From Arthrobacter silvisoli (GTDB taxonomy: Bacteria > Actinomycetota > Actinomycetes > Actinomycetales > Micrococcaceae): 64,000 bases of DNA. The stretch covers positions 1 to 64,000 of the forward strand of contig NZ_QRCU01000037.1 of the NCBI RefSeq assembly GCF_003369445.1. Reading direction: 5' to 3'. Position numbers and translations under genes: made by a program. Positions within the stretch are counted from its first letter, which is position 1. The number at the start of each line of letters is the position of its first letter. Below are positions 26,456 through 35,847 of the stretch, piece after piece. The notes beneath the pieces are model-generated. The model made no database searches, was not told where the DNA came from, and worked only from the letters and a program-made list of their open reading frames with translations.

Positions 26456-27411
26456 GCCGCGTCGTCGTCACGGGACGCATTCCCGAAGCCGCCCTCGACA
26501 AGCTCCGCGCCGGACACGACGTCGACGCCTGGGCCGGTACCGAATCCATCAGCCGCGAAGAACTCCTGCGCCGCGTCGCCGGGGCCGATGCCATCGTCAG
26601 CCTGCTCACCGAACGCATCGACGACGAACTGCTCGACGCCGCCGGACCGCAGCTCAAGGTCGTCTCGAACGTCGCCGTCGGCTACGACAATATCGACGTC
26701 CCGGCCTGCACCGGTCGCGGCATCACCGCCACCAACACCCCCGGCGTGCTGACCGAAGCCACGGCCGACATCGCCTTCGGGCTGATCCTCATGGCAACCC
26801 GCCGCCTCGGCGAGGGCGAACGGCTCATCCGCGCCGGCCAGCCCTGGAAATGGGGCATGTTCTTCCTCCTCGGCTCCAGCCTGCAGGGTAAGACCCTCGG
26901 CATCGTGGGCATGGGCGGGATCGGACAGGCCACCGCACGCCGGGCCAAGGCCTTCGGCATGGAGATCGTCTACCAGTCCCGCAGCGAAATCGACCCCGCC
27001 ATCGCCGCGGAACTGGGCGCCCGCCGGGTTGAACTGGACGAACTGCTGGCCGTGTCCGACGTCGTGTCCCTGCACTGCCCCTACGGGCCGAACACCCACC
27101 ACCTGATCGGTCCCGACGAGCTCGCAGCGATGAAGGACACCGCGTACCTGGTGAACACCGCCCGCGGACCGATCGTCGACGAAGCCGCCCTCGCCACCGC
27201 GTTGCGCACGGGCGCCATTGCAGGCGCAGGCCTGGACGTCTTCGAAAAGGAACCCCAGGTCTATCCGGAACTGCTGGACCTCGAGAACGTGGTTCTCGTG
27301 CCGCACCTGGGCTCGGCCACCGTCGAGACCCGCACCGCCATGGCAGTCCTCGCCGCCGACAACACCCTCGCCGTCCTCCGGGGCGAGCAGCCGCCGACGC
27401 CGATCGCTTAG
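26452..27411 (+). CDS. NAD(P)-dependent D-2-hydroxyacid dehydrogenase
   Basis: A 319-aa member of the D-isomer-specific 2-hydroxyacid dehydrogenases. The nucleotide-binding motif is GMGGIGQATARRAKAFG and the catalytic triad is Arg238 (NTARGPIVDE), Glu267 (LDVFEKEP) and His285 (VPHLGSAT). The sequence is most like glyoxylate/hydroxypyruvate reductases. The start at 26452 overlaps the aminotransferase stop by 4 bp; an ATG five codons earlier is less likely. The coupled pair suggests interconversion of an amino acid, its 2-oxo acid and a hydroxy acid, for instance serine/hydroxypyruvate/glycerate, but the substrate is inferred only. Confidence 0.88.
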   Translation: MSRVVVTGRIPEAALDKLRAGHDVDAWAGTESISREELLRRVAGADAIVSLLTERIDDELLDAAGPQLKVVSNVAVGYDNIDVPACTGRGITATNTPGVLTEATADIAFGLILMATRRLGEGERLIRAGQPWKWGMFFLLGSSLQGKTLGIVGMGGIGQATARRAKAFGMEIVYQSRSEIDPAIAAELGARRVELDELLAVSDVVSLHCPYGPNTHHLIGPDELAAMKDTAYLVNTARGPIVDEAALATALRTGAIAGAGLDVFEKEPQVYPELLDLENVVLVPHLGSATVETRTAMAVLAADNTLAVLRGEQPPTPIA

Positions 27412-27421
27412 TGGGGGCTGG

Positions 27422-27453
27422 GCGCTGTGCATGCGCACACGCATGCACAGCGC
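27422..27453. terminator. Perfect 14-bp hairpin after the dehydrogenase gene
   Basis: Arms GCGCTGTGCATGCG and CGCATGCACAGCGC flank a 4-base loop, 10 bases past the dehydrogenase stop. It probably ends or stabilises that transcript. There is no T-tract. Confidence 0.55.
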
Positions 27454-27484
27454 ATCTGCCCACATCAGACGGCGCGATGAAGCG

Positions 27485-27521
27485 GGTATGAGCCCCGTCC
27501 CCCAGGGACGGGGCTCATACC
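27485..27521. repeat. Perfect 17-bp inverted repeat
   Basis: GGTATGAGCCCCGTCCC and its exact complement flank a 3-base loop. It lies between two other hairpins and belongs to no gene. It could be a second terminator or a genome-dispersed palindrome. Confidence 0.6.
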
Positions 27522-27581
27522 TGTTAGCGGGCACGTGGCCCCGGGAAGCCGGAGGATCCAATGGCTCCGGAATCCCTGCGG

Positions 27582-27625
27582 AAACGAAAAAGGAACCGTC
27601 ATTCCTGACGGTTCCTTTTTCGTTT
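27582..27625. terminator. Bidirectional terminator next to tRNA-Ala
   Basis: A 19-bp perfect stem (27582-27600 with 27607-27625) has A-runs on one side and TTCCTTTTTCG on the other, so it works in both directions. On the minus strand it ends the tRNA-Ala transcript two bases after the tRNA. Confidence 0.85.
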
Positions 27626-27627
27626 GG

Positions 27628-27700
27628 TGGAGGTAAGGGGATTCGAACCCCTGACCTTCTGCATGCCATGCAGACGCGCTACCAACTGCGCCATACCCCC
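27628..27700 (-). tRNA. tRNA-Ala (anticodon GGC), second copy
   Basis: A 73-nt cloverleaf: acceptor GGGGGTA with TACCTCC keeps the G3-U70 alanine determinant, anticodon loop ATGGCAT (GGC), T-loop GGTTCGAATCC. It is similar but not identical to the tRNA-Ala at 16204, differing mainly in the acceptor and variable bases. No CCA is encoded. It lies downstream of rsfS. Confidence 0.97.
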
Positions 27701-27855
27701 ATATTCTCGCTGCTTCATGAAGCAGGAAAGACTTGGGAAAGTCTTTCCCGCCCTGCCTTGCGGCGAAGCAACTCCAATATCTTAGAACAGCCGTTCCGAA
27801 AATTCCAAATCGGGCATACTTTGGCCGTTCTGCCCCGCCAATCCGGGGTTCTTGC

Positions 27856-28254
27856 TCAGGCGCCTTCCTGGATTGCCGACGCGCCGTGGTCCTTGCCGTT
27901 GAGCTCGAGGTCCACCACAGGGCAGTCTTTCCAGAGCCGTTCCAGGGCGTAGAACACCCGATCCTCGCTGTGCTGGACATGCACCACGATGTCCGCGTAG
28001 TCCAGCAGGACCCAGCGGCCTTCGGAGCGGCCTTCGCGCCGCACGGGGCGCAGGTCCTGCTTGAGCAGCTCCTCCTCGATGCTGTCGACAATCGCGTTGA
28101 CCTGGCGCTCGGTGGGCGCGGAAGCGATCAGGAAGACGTCGGTGAGGGCGAGGCGGTCACTGACGTCCAGGGCGACGATGTCCTCAGCGAGCTTGTCCGC
28201 TGCCGCGCGGGCGGCGTGGCGGGCCAGGACGATGGACGATTCATGTGCAGTCAC
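27856..28254 (-). CDS. rsfS: Ribosome silencing factor RsfS
   Basis: A 132-aa protein of the RsfS/Iojap family. It binds ribosomal protein L14 on the large subunit and blocks subunit joining when nutrients are scarce. Conserved features are DVSDRLALTDVFLIASA, the central GRSEGRWVLLDYADIVVHVQ and the terminal ERLWKDCPVV. The start is the GTG at 28254 with AAGGAG four bases ahead; the frame is open 44 codons further but without coding character. It is the last protein gene of the rplU-to-rsfS cluster, next to nadD as in most bacteria. Confidence 0.94.
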   Translation of the reverse strand: MTAHESSIVLARHAARAAADKLAEDIVALDVSDRLALTDVFLIASAPTERQVNAIVDSIEEELLKQDLRPVRREGRSEGRWVLLDYADIVVHVQHSEDRVFYALERLWKDCPVVDLELNGKDHGASAIQEGA

Positions 28255-28313
28255 GGGACTCCTTGTGTGGTGGTTAATGCGGTGCAGGCCAATGCCTGCC
28301 AACGTCTGGGGCT

Positions 28314-29597
28314 TCAGCGGGAGATGCCGCTGGCGATGAAAACAATGCCGGCAATGACGGCGGCTGCCGCGACCACCGCCAAGCACAGGATGAGCAACTG
28401 CTGCCGGCGCGCACGCGCCAGCCCGGCCGTTGCGGCGTCGAGGGGGTCGAGCCCGTAGGCGGCGCGCGCGGACACGGGTGCCGCCGGTGACGCCCCCTCG
28501 GAGTCGACGGCTGCGTCCTCCACTGTCCGCGTGCGGGGCGCCTTCGCCGCGGCCTCAGCCCGGGCAAGCACCGCCGAGCGGCCACGCTTGCTGCGCTGTT
28601 TCGCAGCTGTTGCCTGGTCCTTGCTCAGTTTCGGCCCGGCCGAGGTCACCAAAGGAACGAAGCTGGTTGCCGGCGGCTTCATCATGGGACGCTCGACGCC
28701 CGGAACCTTGACGAATTCCAGCGGCGTCACCATGGCCAGGTTGTTCGCCGTCGCAGGCCCGCTCTTGGCGGCGGCCGGACGGGCCGTCTGCTCAGCGAGC
28801 TTCTGTTTGGCCTCGGCACGCTTGCTGAGGATGGCTTCGCGTTCGGCCTCGGCGATCTGCCGGGCAAGCGCTTGCTGGTCCTCGGGAACCTCCCCCGCCG
28901 CCTGCGCGTCAGCGGCCTCACCGGAAGCGTTCTCCAATGAGGCAATGTGTTCGAGCTTGTTGGCCTGGTTCCGGGCCTGTGCCGTCAGCAGTTCCCGGGC
29001 AGCAAGGGCCTGCTCAACCGACATCTCCGGCCGCGCCGCGGGAGCTTCCGCGGGGGCTGGCTCTGCGGCGGAGACGGGAGGCCCGGCAGTGACCCGGATG
29101 GCGCCGTCGGGAGCGGTGCGGTAGGGACCGGGCTGCGCGGACCTGCCGCCGGGAACTGCCTGCTGAACAAGCGGAATCGCCGACGGCGGCGCGTCGGCGG
29201 ATGCCGAACCAACGGCCGCCGATCCCGCGGGCGGAGCGACCACCGGAAGCATGGACGTGCCGGGAGCCAGTTCCTCCTGGAGCTGCTGGAGTCGGAGCTG
29301 CCTGCGCGTCGGCGGGCCGCCCTTGGACAGCTGCCCTTCCTTGTCCGCGAGTTCCTTGATCGCCCGCAGCGCCGCACGGTCGCGCGCCCTGATCTGGGAG
29401 GAGCGCTCGGACGGCGTCGCGTCCACCGGGGCGTCCGCTACGCGCCGTACGCGCCCGGTTTCGGGGCCGGACTTCTTGGGGGCTTCAGCAGGCTTGCCGG
29501 TGCCTGCCACGTGTTCCAGTGGCGTCTGTTCCAGGTGCTGTTCCCGGGCTCGACGAAGTTCACGCCGGCTGCGGATAGGGGGCTGTTCCTGGCTCAT
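28314..29597 (-). CDS. Ala/Pro-rich tail-anchored membrane protein of unknown function
   Basis: A 427-aa protein between nadD and rsfS. Most of it is low-complexity, rich in Ala, Pro, Glu, Lys and Arg, and likely disordered, with a charged helical part (LARQIAEAEREAILSKRAEA). A single membrane helix is at the very C-terminus (LLILCLAVVAAAAVIAGIVF), so it is probably tail-anchored with the long domain in the cytoplasm. I do not recognise a family. It is separated from nadD by 7 bp and from rsfS by about 59 bp, and is probably co-transcribed with both. The translation start MSQEQPPIRSRRELRR looks natural. Confidence 0.72.
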   Translation of the reverse strand: MSQEQPPIRSRRELRRAREQHLEQTPLEHVAGTGKPAEAPKKSGPETGRVRRVADAPVDATPSERSSQIRARDRAALRAIKELADKEGQLSKGGPPTRRQLRLQQLQEELAPGTSMLPVVAPPAGSAAVGSASADAPPSAIPLVQQAVPGGRSAQPGPYRTAPDGAIRVTAGPPVSAAEPAPAEAPAARPEMSVEQALAARELLTAQARNQANKLEHIASLENASGEAADAQAAGEVPEDQQALARQIAEAEREAILSKRAEAKQKLAEQTARPAAAKSGPATANNLAMVTPLEFVKVPGVERPMMKPPATSFVPLVTSAGPKLSKDQATAAKQRSKRGRSAVLARAEAAAKAPRTRTVEDAAVDSEGASPAAPVSARAAYGLDPLDAATAGLARARRQQLLILCLAVVAAAAVIAGIVFIASGISR

Positions 29598-29604
29598 TCA
29601 AAAC

Positions 29605-30288
29605 TCACTCAGTAAGTGCTCGGCGGTCTGATCCGGTCAATGACGACACGGACGCTGCGGGCTTCTTGGCCGCGTAAAGCCCGTACTTGGCGATGTACTG
29701 GACCACGCCATCGGGAACGAGGTACCACACCGGGCTGCCTTCGGCCACACGGGCGCGGCAATCAGTCGAGGAAATGGCCATGGCGGGCACTTCGAGCAGG
29801 CTGACGTCCTCCCTGCCCATGTCATCGAGCACGTGCCCGGGCCTGGTGACGCCCACGAAGTGCGCCAGCTTCCAGAGCTCATCCACGTCTTTCCAGGACA
29901 GGATCTGGGCCAGGGCATCGGCACCGGTGATGAAGAACAGGTCGGCATCCGGGCGGAGGGCCCGCAGGTCGCGCAGCGTGTCGATCGTGAAGGTGGGACC
30001 GGGACGGTCCACGTCCACGCGGCTGACGGTGAAGTTCGGGTTCGATGCCGTGGCGATCACCGTCATGAGGTAACGGTGTTCAGGTTCGCTGACCTGCCTG
30101 CTGGACTTCTGCCAAGGCTGCCCCGTGGGCACGAAAACGACCTCGTCCAGATGGAACTTCGCGGCGACTTCGCTCGCGGCAACCAAGTGGCCGTGATGGA
30201 TGGGATCGAACGTCCCACCCATCACGCCCAGGCGGATCCTGCGATCCGTGACCTCGAAGGGTTTTGCGGCGGAAATCTTAGTGGCCAA
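29605..30288 (-). CDS. nadD: Nicotinate-nucleotide adenylyltransferase NadD
   Basis: Transfers AMP from ATP to nicotinate mononucleotide in NAD synthesis. The nucleotidyltransferase signature [12 protein letters not shown] and the later [10 protein letters not shown] (ISSTxxR motif) are both present. The frame gives 227 aa from a TTG at 30288 that overlaps the stop of the upstream small membrane-protein gene by 11 bp, suggesting coupling. An ATG at 30222 (MGGTFDP...) would cut off the first beta strand and is less likely. It belongs to the obg-proBA-nadD-rsfS cluster. Confidence 0.94.
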   Translation of the reverse strand: MATKISAAKPFEVTDRRIRLGVMGGTFDPIHHGHLVAASEVAAKFHLDEVVFVPTGQPWQKSSRQVSEPEHRYLMTVIATASNPNFTVSRVDVDRPGPTFTIDTLRDLRALRPDADLFFITGADALAQILSWKDVDELWKLAHFVGVTRPGHVLDDMGREDVSLLEVPAMAISSTDCRARVAEGSPVWYLVPDGVVQYIAKYGLYAAKKPAASVSSLTGSDRRALTE

Positions 30289-30517
30289 ACCCTGAGTGCT
30301 TGGCCGGGTGCTGGCGGTGCGGATCCGAGTGCTCGTCGACCGGCTCGTGGCGGTTGCCCAGGTTGGTGTAGGACAGGGTGACGAACATCAGGACGCACAG
30401 GATGGCGAACATGGTGACACCGAAAACCCACGGCTCGGCCCACAGCGGAGCCAGTTCCTCGTGGCCACCTTCGCCGCCCTGCGCGGCAATGGAAACGGCG
30501 ATCTGTTGAAACTGCAT
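30278..30517 (-). CDS. Small single-span membrane protein
   Basis: A 79-aa protein with one membrane helix ([20 protein letters not shown]) and a histidine-rich cytoplasmic or outer tail ([23 protein letters not shown]). It lies between proA and nadD and overlaps the nadD start by 11 bp. I know no function for it; similar small proteins occupy this place in related actinobacteria. The His-rich tail might bind metal, which is speculative. The ATG has AGGGGAGAAC upstream. Confidence 0.72.
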   Translation of the reverse strand: MQFQQIAVSIAAQGGEGGHEELAPLWAEPWVFGVTMFAILCVLMFVTLSYTNLGNRHEPVDEHSDPHRQHPAKHSGFGH

Positions 30518-30628
30518 GTTCTCCCCTAGTGGTTCAAAGGATTTCGACGGCGGATCCTCCCGCCGCTTCGGACTTCTGTTCTATGTTACAGCGTTGGCGT
30601 TACGGCAACGCCCGCCGCCGGCACCGGC

Positions 30629-32005
30629 CTAGGCCCGTACCTGGCCTTCGCCCTGGACGATCCACTTGGTGGTGGTCAGTTCCGTCAGTCCCATGGGACC
30701 GCGGGCGTGCAGCTTCTGGGTGGAGATGCCGACTTCGGCACCGAGGCCGAGCTCTCCGCCGTCGGTGAAGCGGGTGGAGGCGTTGACGATCACGGCCGCG
30801 GAGTCGATTTCGGCGATGAACTTCTCCGCGTTGGCGAGGTTGTTCGTCAGGATCGCTTCGGTGTGTCCGGTGGTCCACTTGCGGATGTGGTTCACGGCGG
30901 CGTCCACGTTGTCCACCATGGCCACCGCGAGGTCCAGGTCCATGTATTCGGTGGCCCAGTCGTCGTCATCGGCCGGCACGGTTTCCACCGTGCCCGCGAG
31001 GGCCTGGGCCACCCGGTCGTCGACGTGCAGCGTGACGCCGGCAGCTTTCAGCGCGGACGCGACGGCGGGCAGCACTGTGGATCCGGAGTGGACCAGCAGG
31101 GTCTCCACCGTGTTGCAGACGCTGGGCCGCTGGGTCTTGGCGTTGAGCAGGATCTCCACGGCCATGTCCTCACCGGCGGACTCATCGATGAAGATGTGCA
31201 CGTTGCCCTCACCGGTCTCGATCACCGGCACGGAAGAGTTGTTCACGACCGTCTGGATAAGGTCCCGGCCACCGCGCGGAATAAGGACGTCAACCCGTCC
31301 GCGGGCGCGCATCAGCACATTGGCACCTTCGCGGCCGTACTGGTCCACGGTCTGGACAGCGTCGGCAGGCAGGCCCACCGATTCCAGGGCGTCACGCAGG
31401 ATCACCACGAGGGCGGCGTTGGTGTGCGCCGCGGCGGAGCCGCCGCGCAGGATCACGGCGTTGCCGCTCTTCAGGGCCAGGCCGGCGATGTCCACGGTGA
31501 CGTTGGGGCGGGCCTCATAGATCGCCGCGACCACGCCCATGGGCACGTTGACCTGGCGCAGGCGGAGGCCGTTGGGCAGCGTCTGGCCGCGGACCACGTT
31601 GCCCACGGGATCGGGCAGGCCGGCGAGGTTTTCGAGGGCTGCCACGAGGCCGTCGATGCGGGCAGGGGTCAAGGTGAGCCGGTCCAGCAGGGCCTTGGAC
31701 GTCCCGTTGGCCCGGCCGGCCTCCACGTCCTTGGCGTTGGCCGCGAGGACGGCGGCCTGCTGTGCCACGAGTGCCTCGGCGATTGCATGCAGCGCGCGGT
31801 CCTTCCACGCCCGGTTGGCCTGCGCCATGCGGCGGGCGGCCTTGCGGGAGCGGTCGGCGATGGCGTGGACGGCCGCCTCAACGTCCTCTGCACTGAGTTC
31901 CTTGGGCGTCAGCGACTCCGGGGTTTCCGCCGGCGGAACGGCACCGGAAACGGGACCGGTGGTTGCTGCGTCGGAAACGGCCTGGGGAGTCAGTGCTTCA
32001 GTCAT
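30629..32005 (-). CDS. proA: Gamma-glutamyl phosphate reductase ProA
   Basis: Second step of proline synthesis: NADPH-dependent reduction of glutamyl-5-phosphate to the semialdehyde. The 458-aa product carries the aldehyde-dehydrogenase-type catalytic cysteine in RPSVCNTVETLLVH and the conserved ANAKDVEAGR and GNAVILRGGS segments. The N-terminus is about 35 residues longer than in E. coli (VSDAATTGPVSGAVPPAETP), low-complexity and probably disordered; a later start is possible. It follows proB by 22 bp. Confidence 0.95.
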   Translation of the reverse strand: MTEALTPQAVSDAATTGPVSGAVPPAETPESLTPKELSAEDVEAAVHAIADRSRKAARRMAQANRAWKDRALHAIAEALVAQQAAVLAANAKDVEAGRANGTSKALLDRLTLTPARIDGLVAALENLAGLPDPVGNVVRGQTLPNGLRLRQVNVPMGVVAAIYEARPNVTVDIAGLALKSGNAVILRGGSAAAHTNAALVVILRDALESVGLPADAVQTVDQYGREGANVLMRARGRVDVLIPRGGRDLIQTVVNNSSVPVIETGEGNVHIFIDESAGEDMAVEILLNAKTQRPSVCNTVETLLVHSGSTVLPAVASALKAAGVTLHVDDRVAQALAGTVETVPADDDDWATEYMDLDLAVAMVDNVDAAVNHIRKWTTGHTEAILTNNLANAEKFIAEIDSAAVIVNASTRFTDGGELGLGAEVGISTQKLHARGPMGLTELTTTKWIVQGEGQVRA

Positions 32006-32027
32006 GGTCCAAGTTTAGTGGAGCCTG

Positions 32028-33182
32028 CTACGGGACCAGAACGAGGTCGTCAACATGGACAACAACGCGGTCATATCCGCTGCCCAGCTCCCTGGCGAGT
32101 TCCTTCGTGGAGCGGCCGAGCATGCGCGGAAGCTCTTCGGCGGAGTAGTTGACCAGGCCCCGTGCGATCACGGTCCCGTCGCCGGCCACCATTTCCACCG
32201 GGTCCCCGGCTTCGAAATCGCCGGCCACGGAAGAAATTCCGGCGGGCAGAAGCGAGGTGTGGCGGTCGCGCACGGCCCGGACGGCGCCGTCGTCGAGCAT
32301 CAGGCGGCCACGCACGGAGGCAAGATGCGCCAGCCACAGCAGCCGGACGGGCTTCCGCCCGGCGTTGACGGCGAACCAGGTGCCGACGTCCTCGCCCGCC
32401 AGTGCCGCGCCTGCGTTGGCGGTGGAGGTGACGAGGGCGTGGATTCCGGAGCCGGCGGCGATACTGGCTGCCTCGACCTTGGTCATCATGCCGCCGGTTC
32501 CGACGCCGGCTTTGCCGGCCTTGCCGATGGTCACCCCTTCGAGGTCCGCGGGGCCGGTGACCAGCGGGATGCGCTTGGCACCCTTGGCGGGCGGGCCGTC
32601 GTAGAGGGCGTCGACGTCGGACAGCAGCACGAGCGCGTCGGCGCGCACCAGATGCGCGACCAGGGCGGCCAGGCGGTCGTTGTCGCCGAAGCGGATCTCA
32701 TGCGTGGCGACGGTGTCGTTTTCGTTGACCACCGGGACCACGCCCAGATTGAGCAGCCGGTCCAGGGCCCGGTAGGCGTTGCTGTGCTGGGTGCGGCGCA
32801 TGAGGTCATCAGCCGTGAGCAGCACCTGGCTGACGGTCACGCCGTGGGCCGAGAACGCCTGGGTGTAGCGGGCCATCAACAGGCCCTGGCCCACGCTGGC
32901 CGCCGCCTGCTGGGTGGCGAGGTCCCTGGGCCGTTTTGCCAGGCCCAAGGGTGCGAGTCCTGCGGCAATGGCGCCCGAGGACACCAGGATGATTTCGCTG
33001 CCGGCGTTCCGCTTGCGTGCGAGGGCATCGACGAGGGCGGTCAGGGCGCGTTCCGAGATGCCGCCCTTGATGCTGGTGAGCGAGGAGGAACCGACCTTGA
33101 CCACGATCCGCCTGGCCGCGGCCAGCGCCTCTCGTCCGGCAGGTTCCATAGCGACGGGCCGGGCCTGTGCGCTAGTCGTCAT
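32028..33182 (-). CDS. proB: Glutamate 5-kinase ProB
   Basis: First step of proline synthesis: phosphorylates glutamate to glutamyl-5-phosphate, the proline-feedback-controlled step. The amino-acid-kinase fold opens with [11 protein letters not shown] and contains [14 protein letters not shown] and the C-terminal PUA domain ([22 protein letters not shown]). The 384-aa length with PUA is standard. The ATG overlaps the obg stop by 11 bp. ProB and ProA are adjacent, so glutamyl phosphate can be passed directly. Confidence 0.95.
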   Translation of the reverse strand: MTTSAQARPVAMEPAGREALAAARRIVVKVGSSSLTSIKGGISERALTALVDALARKRNAGSEIILVSSGAIAAGLAPLGLAKRPRDLATQQAAASVGQGLLMARYTQAFSAHGVTVSQVLLTADDLMRRTQHSNAYRALDRLLNLGVVPVVNENDTVATHEIRFGDNDRLAALVAHLVRADALVLLSDVDALYDGPPAKGAKRIPLVTGPADLEGVTIGKAGKAGVGTGGMMTKVEAASIAAGSGIHALVTSTANAGAALAGEDVGTWFAVNAGRKPVRLLWLAHLASVRGRLMLDDGAVRAVRDRHTSLLPAGISSVAGDFEAGDPVEMVAGDGTVIARGLVNYSAEELPRMLGRSTKELARELGSGYDRVVVHVDDLVLVP

Positions 33183-34761
33183 CGCCGTCTTCCAGGCCGC
33201 TTTCGGTCACGGGGCGGGCAGCACGACGGCGGCTGACGGATTCCGTCCAGATGCCTGCCTTCCGCTCGGCCTCGAGTTCGGCGCGGGCGGCGGCCTTGGC
33301 TTCCCGGCGCTCGACCTGCTCCTCGCGCTTCTGCGAACGGGTGGGACGGTCGCCGATGTCCGCGATGCGGATGTCGGTGCCGCGCGGCGTGGCGAGGAGT
33401 TCCGCGCCGGCCATGATGGTGGGCTCCCAGTCGAAGACGACGCCGTCCTCGCCGCCGATCACCACTGTGTCGCCCGGGGTGGCGCCCATCTTGTAGAGCT
33501 CCGTTTCGATGCCGAGCTTGGCCAGGCGGTCGGCCAGGTAGCCGATGGCCTCTTCGTTGTTGAAGTCGGTCTGCTTGACCCAGCGCTCGGGCTTCTCACC
33601 CATGACCCGGAAGAGCGGCTCCAGGTTCTTTTCCTCGCGGCGGATCGTGAAGCCGGTTTCGTTCACGGCGCGCGGGCGCAGCACCGGGGCGGCAACCTTG
33701 GGCGGCGCGGCCTGCACCGCGTCGCGGGCGGCCTGGACGATCTCGGCCATCGCGAAGCTCAGGGGCCGCAGGCCTTCGTGGCTGGTTGCGGACACTTCGA
33801 AGACACGGTATCCGCGGGCTTCAAGGTCGGGGCGGACAAATTCGGCCATGTCGCGGCCGTCGGGCAGGTCCACCTTGTTCAGGACCACGAGCTTGGGGCG
33901 CTCGTTGAGCGGGACCACTTCGCCGTCGGCGCCGGCGTAGCTCATGTCGACGGCGTATTTTTCGAGTTCGTTCTCGATGATGGCCAGGTCCGAGAGCGGG
34001 TCACGGTCAGCTTCCAGGGTGCCGCAGTCCAGGACATGGACGAGCGCGGCGCAGCGCTCCACGTGGCGCAGGAAGTTGTGGCCCAGTCCCCTGCCTTCGC
34101 TGGCACCTTCGATGAGGCCGGGTACGTCGGCAATGGTGTAGCGGACGTCACCTGCCTGGACCACGCCGAGGTTGGGAACGAGGGTGGTGAACGGGTAATC
34201 GGCGATCTTGGGCCGCGCCGCGGACATGGCGGCGATCAGGCTGGACTTGCCGGCCGAGGGGAAGCCAACGAGGGCGATGTCGGCGATCGACTTCAGTTCC
34301 AGGACGATGTCCCGGGAATCGCCTTCGATGCCGAGGAGGGCGAAGCCGGGGGCCCTGCGCTTCTGGGAGGACAGCGCGGCGTTTCCGAGGCCGCCGATGC
34401 CGCCGGCTGCGGCCAGGAACTCGGCGCCGGTGCCCACGAGGTCGGCCAGGACAGTGCCGTCCTTGCTCTTGACCACGGTGCCGTCCGGGACGGGGAGGAC
34501 CAGGGTCTCGCCGTTCTTGCCGCCGCGCCAGTCGCCCATGCCGGGACCGCCGTTCGTGGCGTGCCTGTGCGGGGCGTGGTGGTAGTCGAGCAGGGTGGTG
34601 GTCTGGCCGTCGACGCGCAGGATCACGTCGCCGCCGTTGCCGCCGTTGCCGCCGTCGGGACCGCCGAGCGGCTTGAACTTCTCCCGCTTGACCGATACAC
34701 AGCCGTGGCCGCCTGTTCCGCCGGATACGTGAAGTACTACCCGGTCTACGAAGGTGGCCAC
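33172..34761 (-). CDS. obg: Obg-family GTPase ObgE/CgtA
   Basis: An essential GTPase acting in 50S ribosome assembly and stress control. Three domains can be read: the glycine-rich N-terminal Obg fold ([13 protein letters not shown]), the G domain with Walker [12 protein letters not shown] and [10 protein letters not shown], and the C-terminal OCT domain ([34 protein letters not shown]). The extra tail of about 60 charged residues is usual in actinobacteria. The start is GTG with AGGAG six bases ahead. It follows rpmA, as in most bacteria. Confidence 0.97.
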   Translation of the reverse strand: MATFVDRVVLHVSGGTGGHGCVSVKREKFKPLGGPDGGNGGNGGDVILRVDGQTTTLLDYHHAPHRHATNGGPGMGDWRGGKNGETLVLPVPDGTVVKSKDGTVLADLVGTGAEFLAAAGGIGGLGNAALSSQKRRAPGFALLGIEGDSRDIVLELKSIADIALVGFPSAGKSSLIAAMSAARPKIADYPFTTLVPNLGVVQAGDVRYTIADVPGLIEGASEGRGLGHNFLRHVERCAALVHVLDCGTLEADRDPLSDLAIIENELEKYAVDMSYAGADGEVVPLNERPKLVVLNKVDLPDGRDMAEFVRPDLEARGYRVFEVSATSHEGLRPLSFAMAEIVQAARDAVQAAPPKVAAPVLRPRAVNETGFTIRREEKNLEPLFRVMGEKPERWVKQTDFNNEEAIGYLADRLAKLGIETELYKMGATPGDTVVIGGEDGVVFDWEPTIMAGAELLATPRGTDIRIADIGDRPTRSQKREEQVERREAKAAARAELEAERKAGIWTESVSRRRAARPVTESGLEDGDDD

Positions 34762-34864
34762 GTTTTTCTCCTCTGTGTATGCAAAAACTCTAAAAGATTC
34801 TAATGCTGTTAAAAGACAAGTGGAGCGGGCCGCCTGGCCCGCTCCACCCGTTCAGAATGTGTTG

Positions 34865-35128
34865 TTACTCTGCAGCTGCAGCAGCAACGATGTTCACGAC
34901 ACGGCGGCCGCGGCGGGTGCCGAATTCGACAGCACCGGCCTGCAGAGCGAACAGGGTGTCATCGCCACCGCGGCCGACACCGGCGCCCGGGTGGAAGTGG
35001 GTGCCGCGCTGGCGGACGATGATCTCGCCGGCGGAAACAACCTGACCGCCGAAGCGCTTCACGCCGAGGCGCTGTGCGTTGGAGTCACGACCGTTGCGAG
35101 TGGAGCTCGCGCCCTTTTTATGTGCCAT
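34865..35128 (-). CDS. rpmA: 50S ribosomal protein L27
   Basis: An 87-aa ribosomal protein near the peptidyl-transferase centre. It begins [17 protein letters not shown], the usual L27 N-terminus without the cleaved extension found in Firmicutes, followed by GVKRFGGQ and [14 protein letters not shown]. The ATG at 35128 is preceded by a GGCA-poor, weak ribosome site; an upstream in-frame ATG at 35182 is not needed for the family fold. It sits between rplU and obg. Confidence 0.97.
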   Translation of the reverse strand: MAHKKGASSTRNGRDSNAQRLGVKRFGGQVVSAGEIIVRQRGTHFHPGAGVGRGGDDTLFALQAGAVEFGTRRGRRVVNIVAAAAAE

Positions 35129-35189
35129 TTGAAATGCCTGCCTTTGAGGTTCTTGGGAAATCTGGTGAAACCCGGAAAGCAACCAGTGG

Positions 35190-35498
35190 TTACTTGATGC
35201 CGGTGATCTTGATCTTGGTCAGTTCCTGACGGTGACCCTGGCGCTTCTTGTAGCCGGTCTTGTTCTTGAACTTCTGGATGACGATCTTCGGACCACGGAG
35301 GTCTTCGAGGATCTCAGCCGTAACCTTGACCTTGGCCAGGTCCGCAGCAGCGGAGGTGACCTTGTCGCCGTCAACCAGGAGCAGTGCGGGCAGCTCGAGG
35401 GTGCTTCCGACTTCACCGGGGACGCGGTTGAGGGTTACGTAGTCTCCAACGGAAACCTTTTCTTGGCGGCCGCCTGCGCGGACAATCGCGTACACCAC
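35190..35498 (-). CDS. rplU: 50S ribosomal protein L21
   Basis: A ribosomal protein of the large subunit. The conserved core [31 protein letters not shown] and the basic end [19 protein letters not shown] are plain. The start at the GTG at 35498 (102 aa) matches the normal L21 N-terminus; the GTG at 35510 would add MSAQ. It is first in the rplU-rpmA-obg-proB-proA cluster. Confidence 0.96.
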   Translation of the reverse strand: MVYAIVRAGGRQEKVSVGDYVTLNRVPGEVGSTLELPALLLVDGDKVTSAAADLAKVKVTAEILEDLRGPKIVIQKFKNKTGYKKRQGHRQELTKIKITGIK

Positions 35499-35510
35499 TT
35501 GGGCACTCAC

Positions 35511-35847
35511 TTCTCTCGACGTTTCTTACAAAATTTGCGTGCGGAACCCGCGGAGCCGTTGTGGTCCTGATTCGCGCTGTGCCTCAACGCCGTGAACTCC
35601 AGGAAAGAAGCCCATGAGTCATCCCTGAACAGATCCAGGGGACATAACCCAAGTGTTGGCGTAAGCACCGAAGATCTAGATTACGCTAGTTTCGCCCTCG
35701 GCTGCAAATGAGGCCGGGCCCGGAGCGTGCCGTGTGATGGCTGCCACAGCGGCTATGCCGCCATCCGGTACCGTGCCCCACAAGCTTACCGTTTCCGGGC
35801 GCTCCGGCCGCGCACGCCCGATTCGACACGCTGAAAGGCCGACACGC
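35511..35847 (-). promoter_or_regulatory. Leader and candidate promoter of the rplU operon
   Basis: No gene is visible in this 337-base gap. On the minus strand TTGCAG (35702-35707) and TAATCT (35678-35683) are 18 bases apart and could be the promoter, leaving a leader of about 170 bases before rplU. The leader has GC-rich pairing potential and may hold an L21-type autoregulatory structure, but I cannot show one. Confidence 0.4.
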
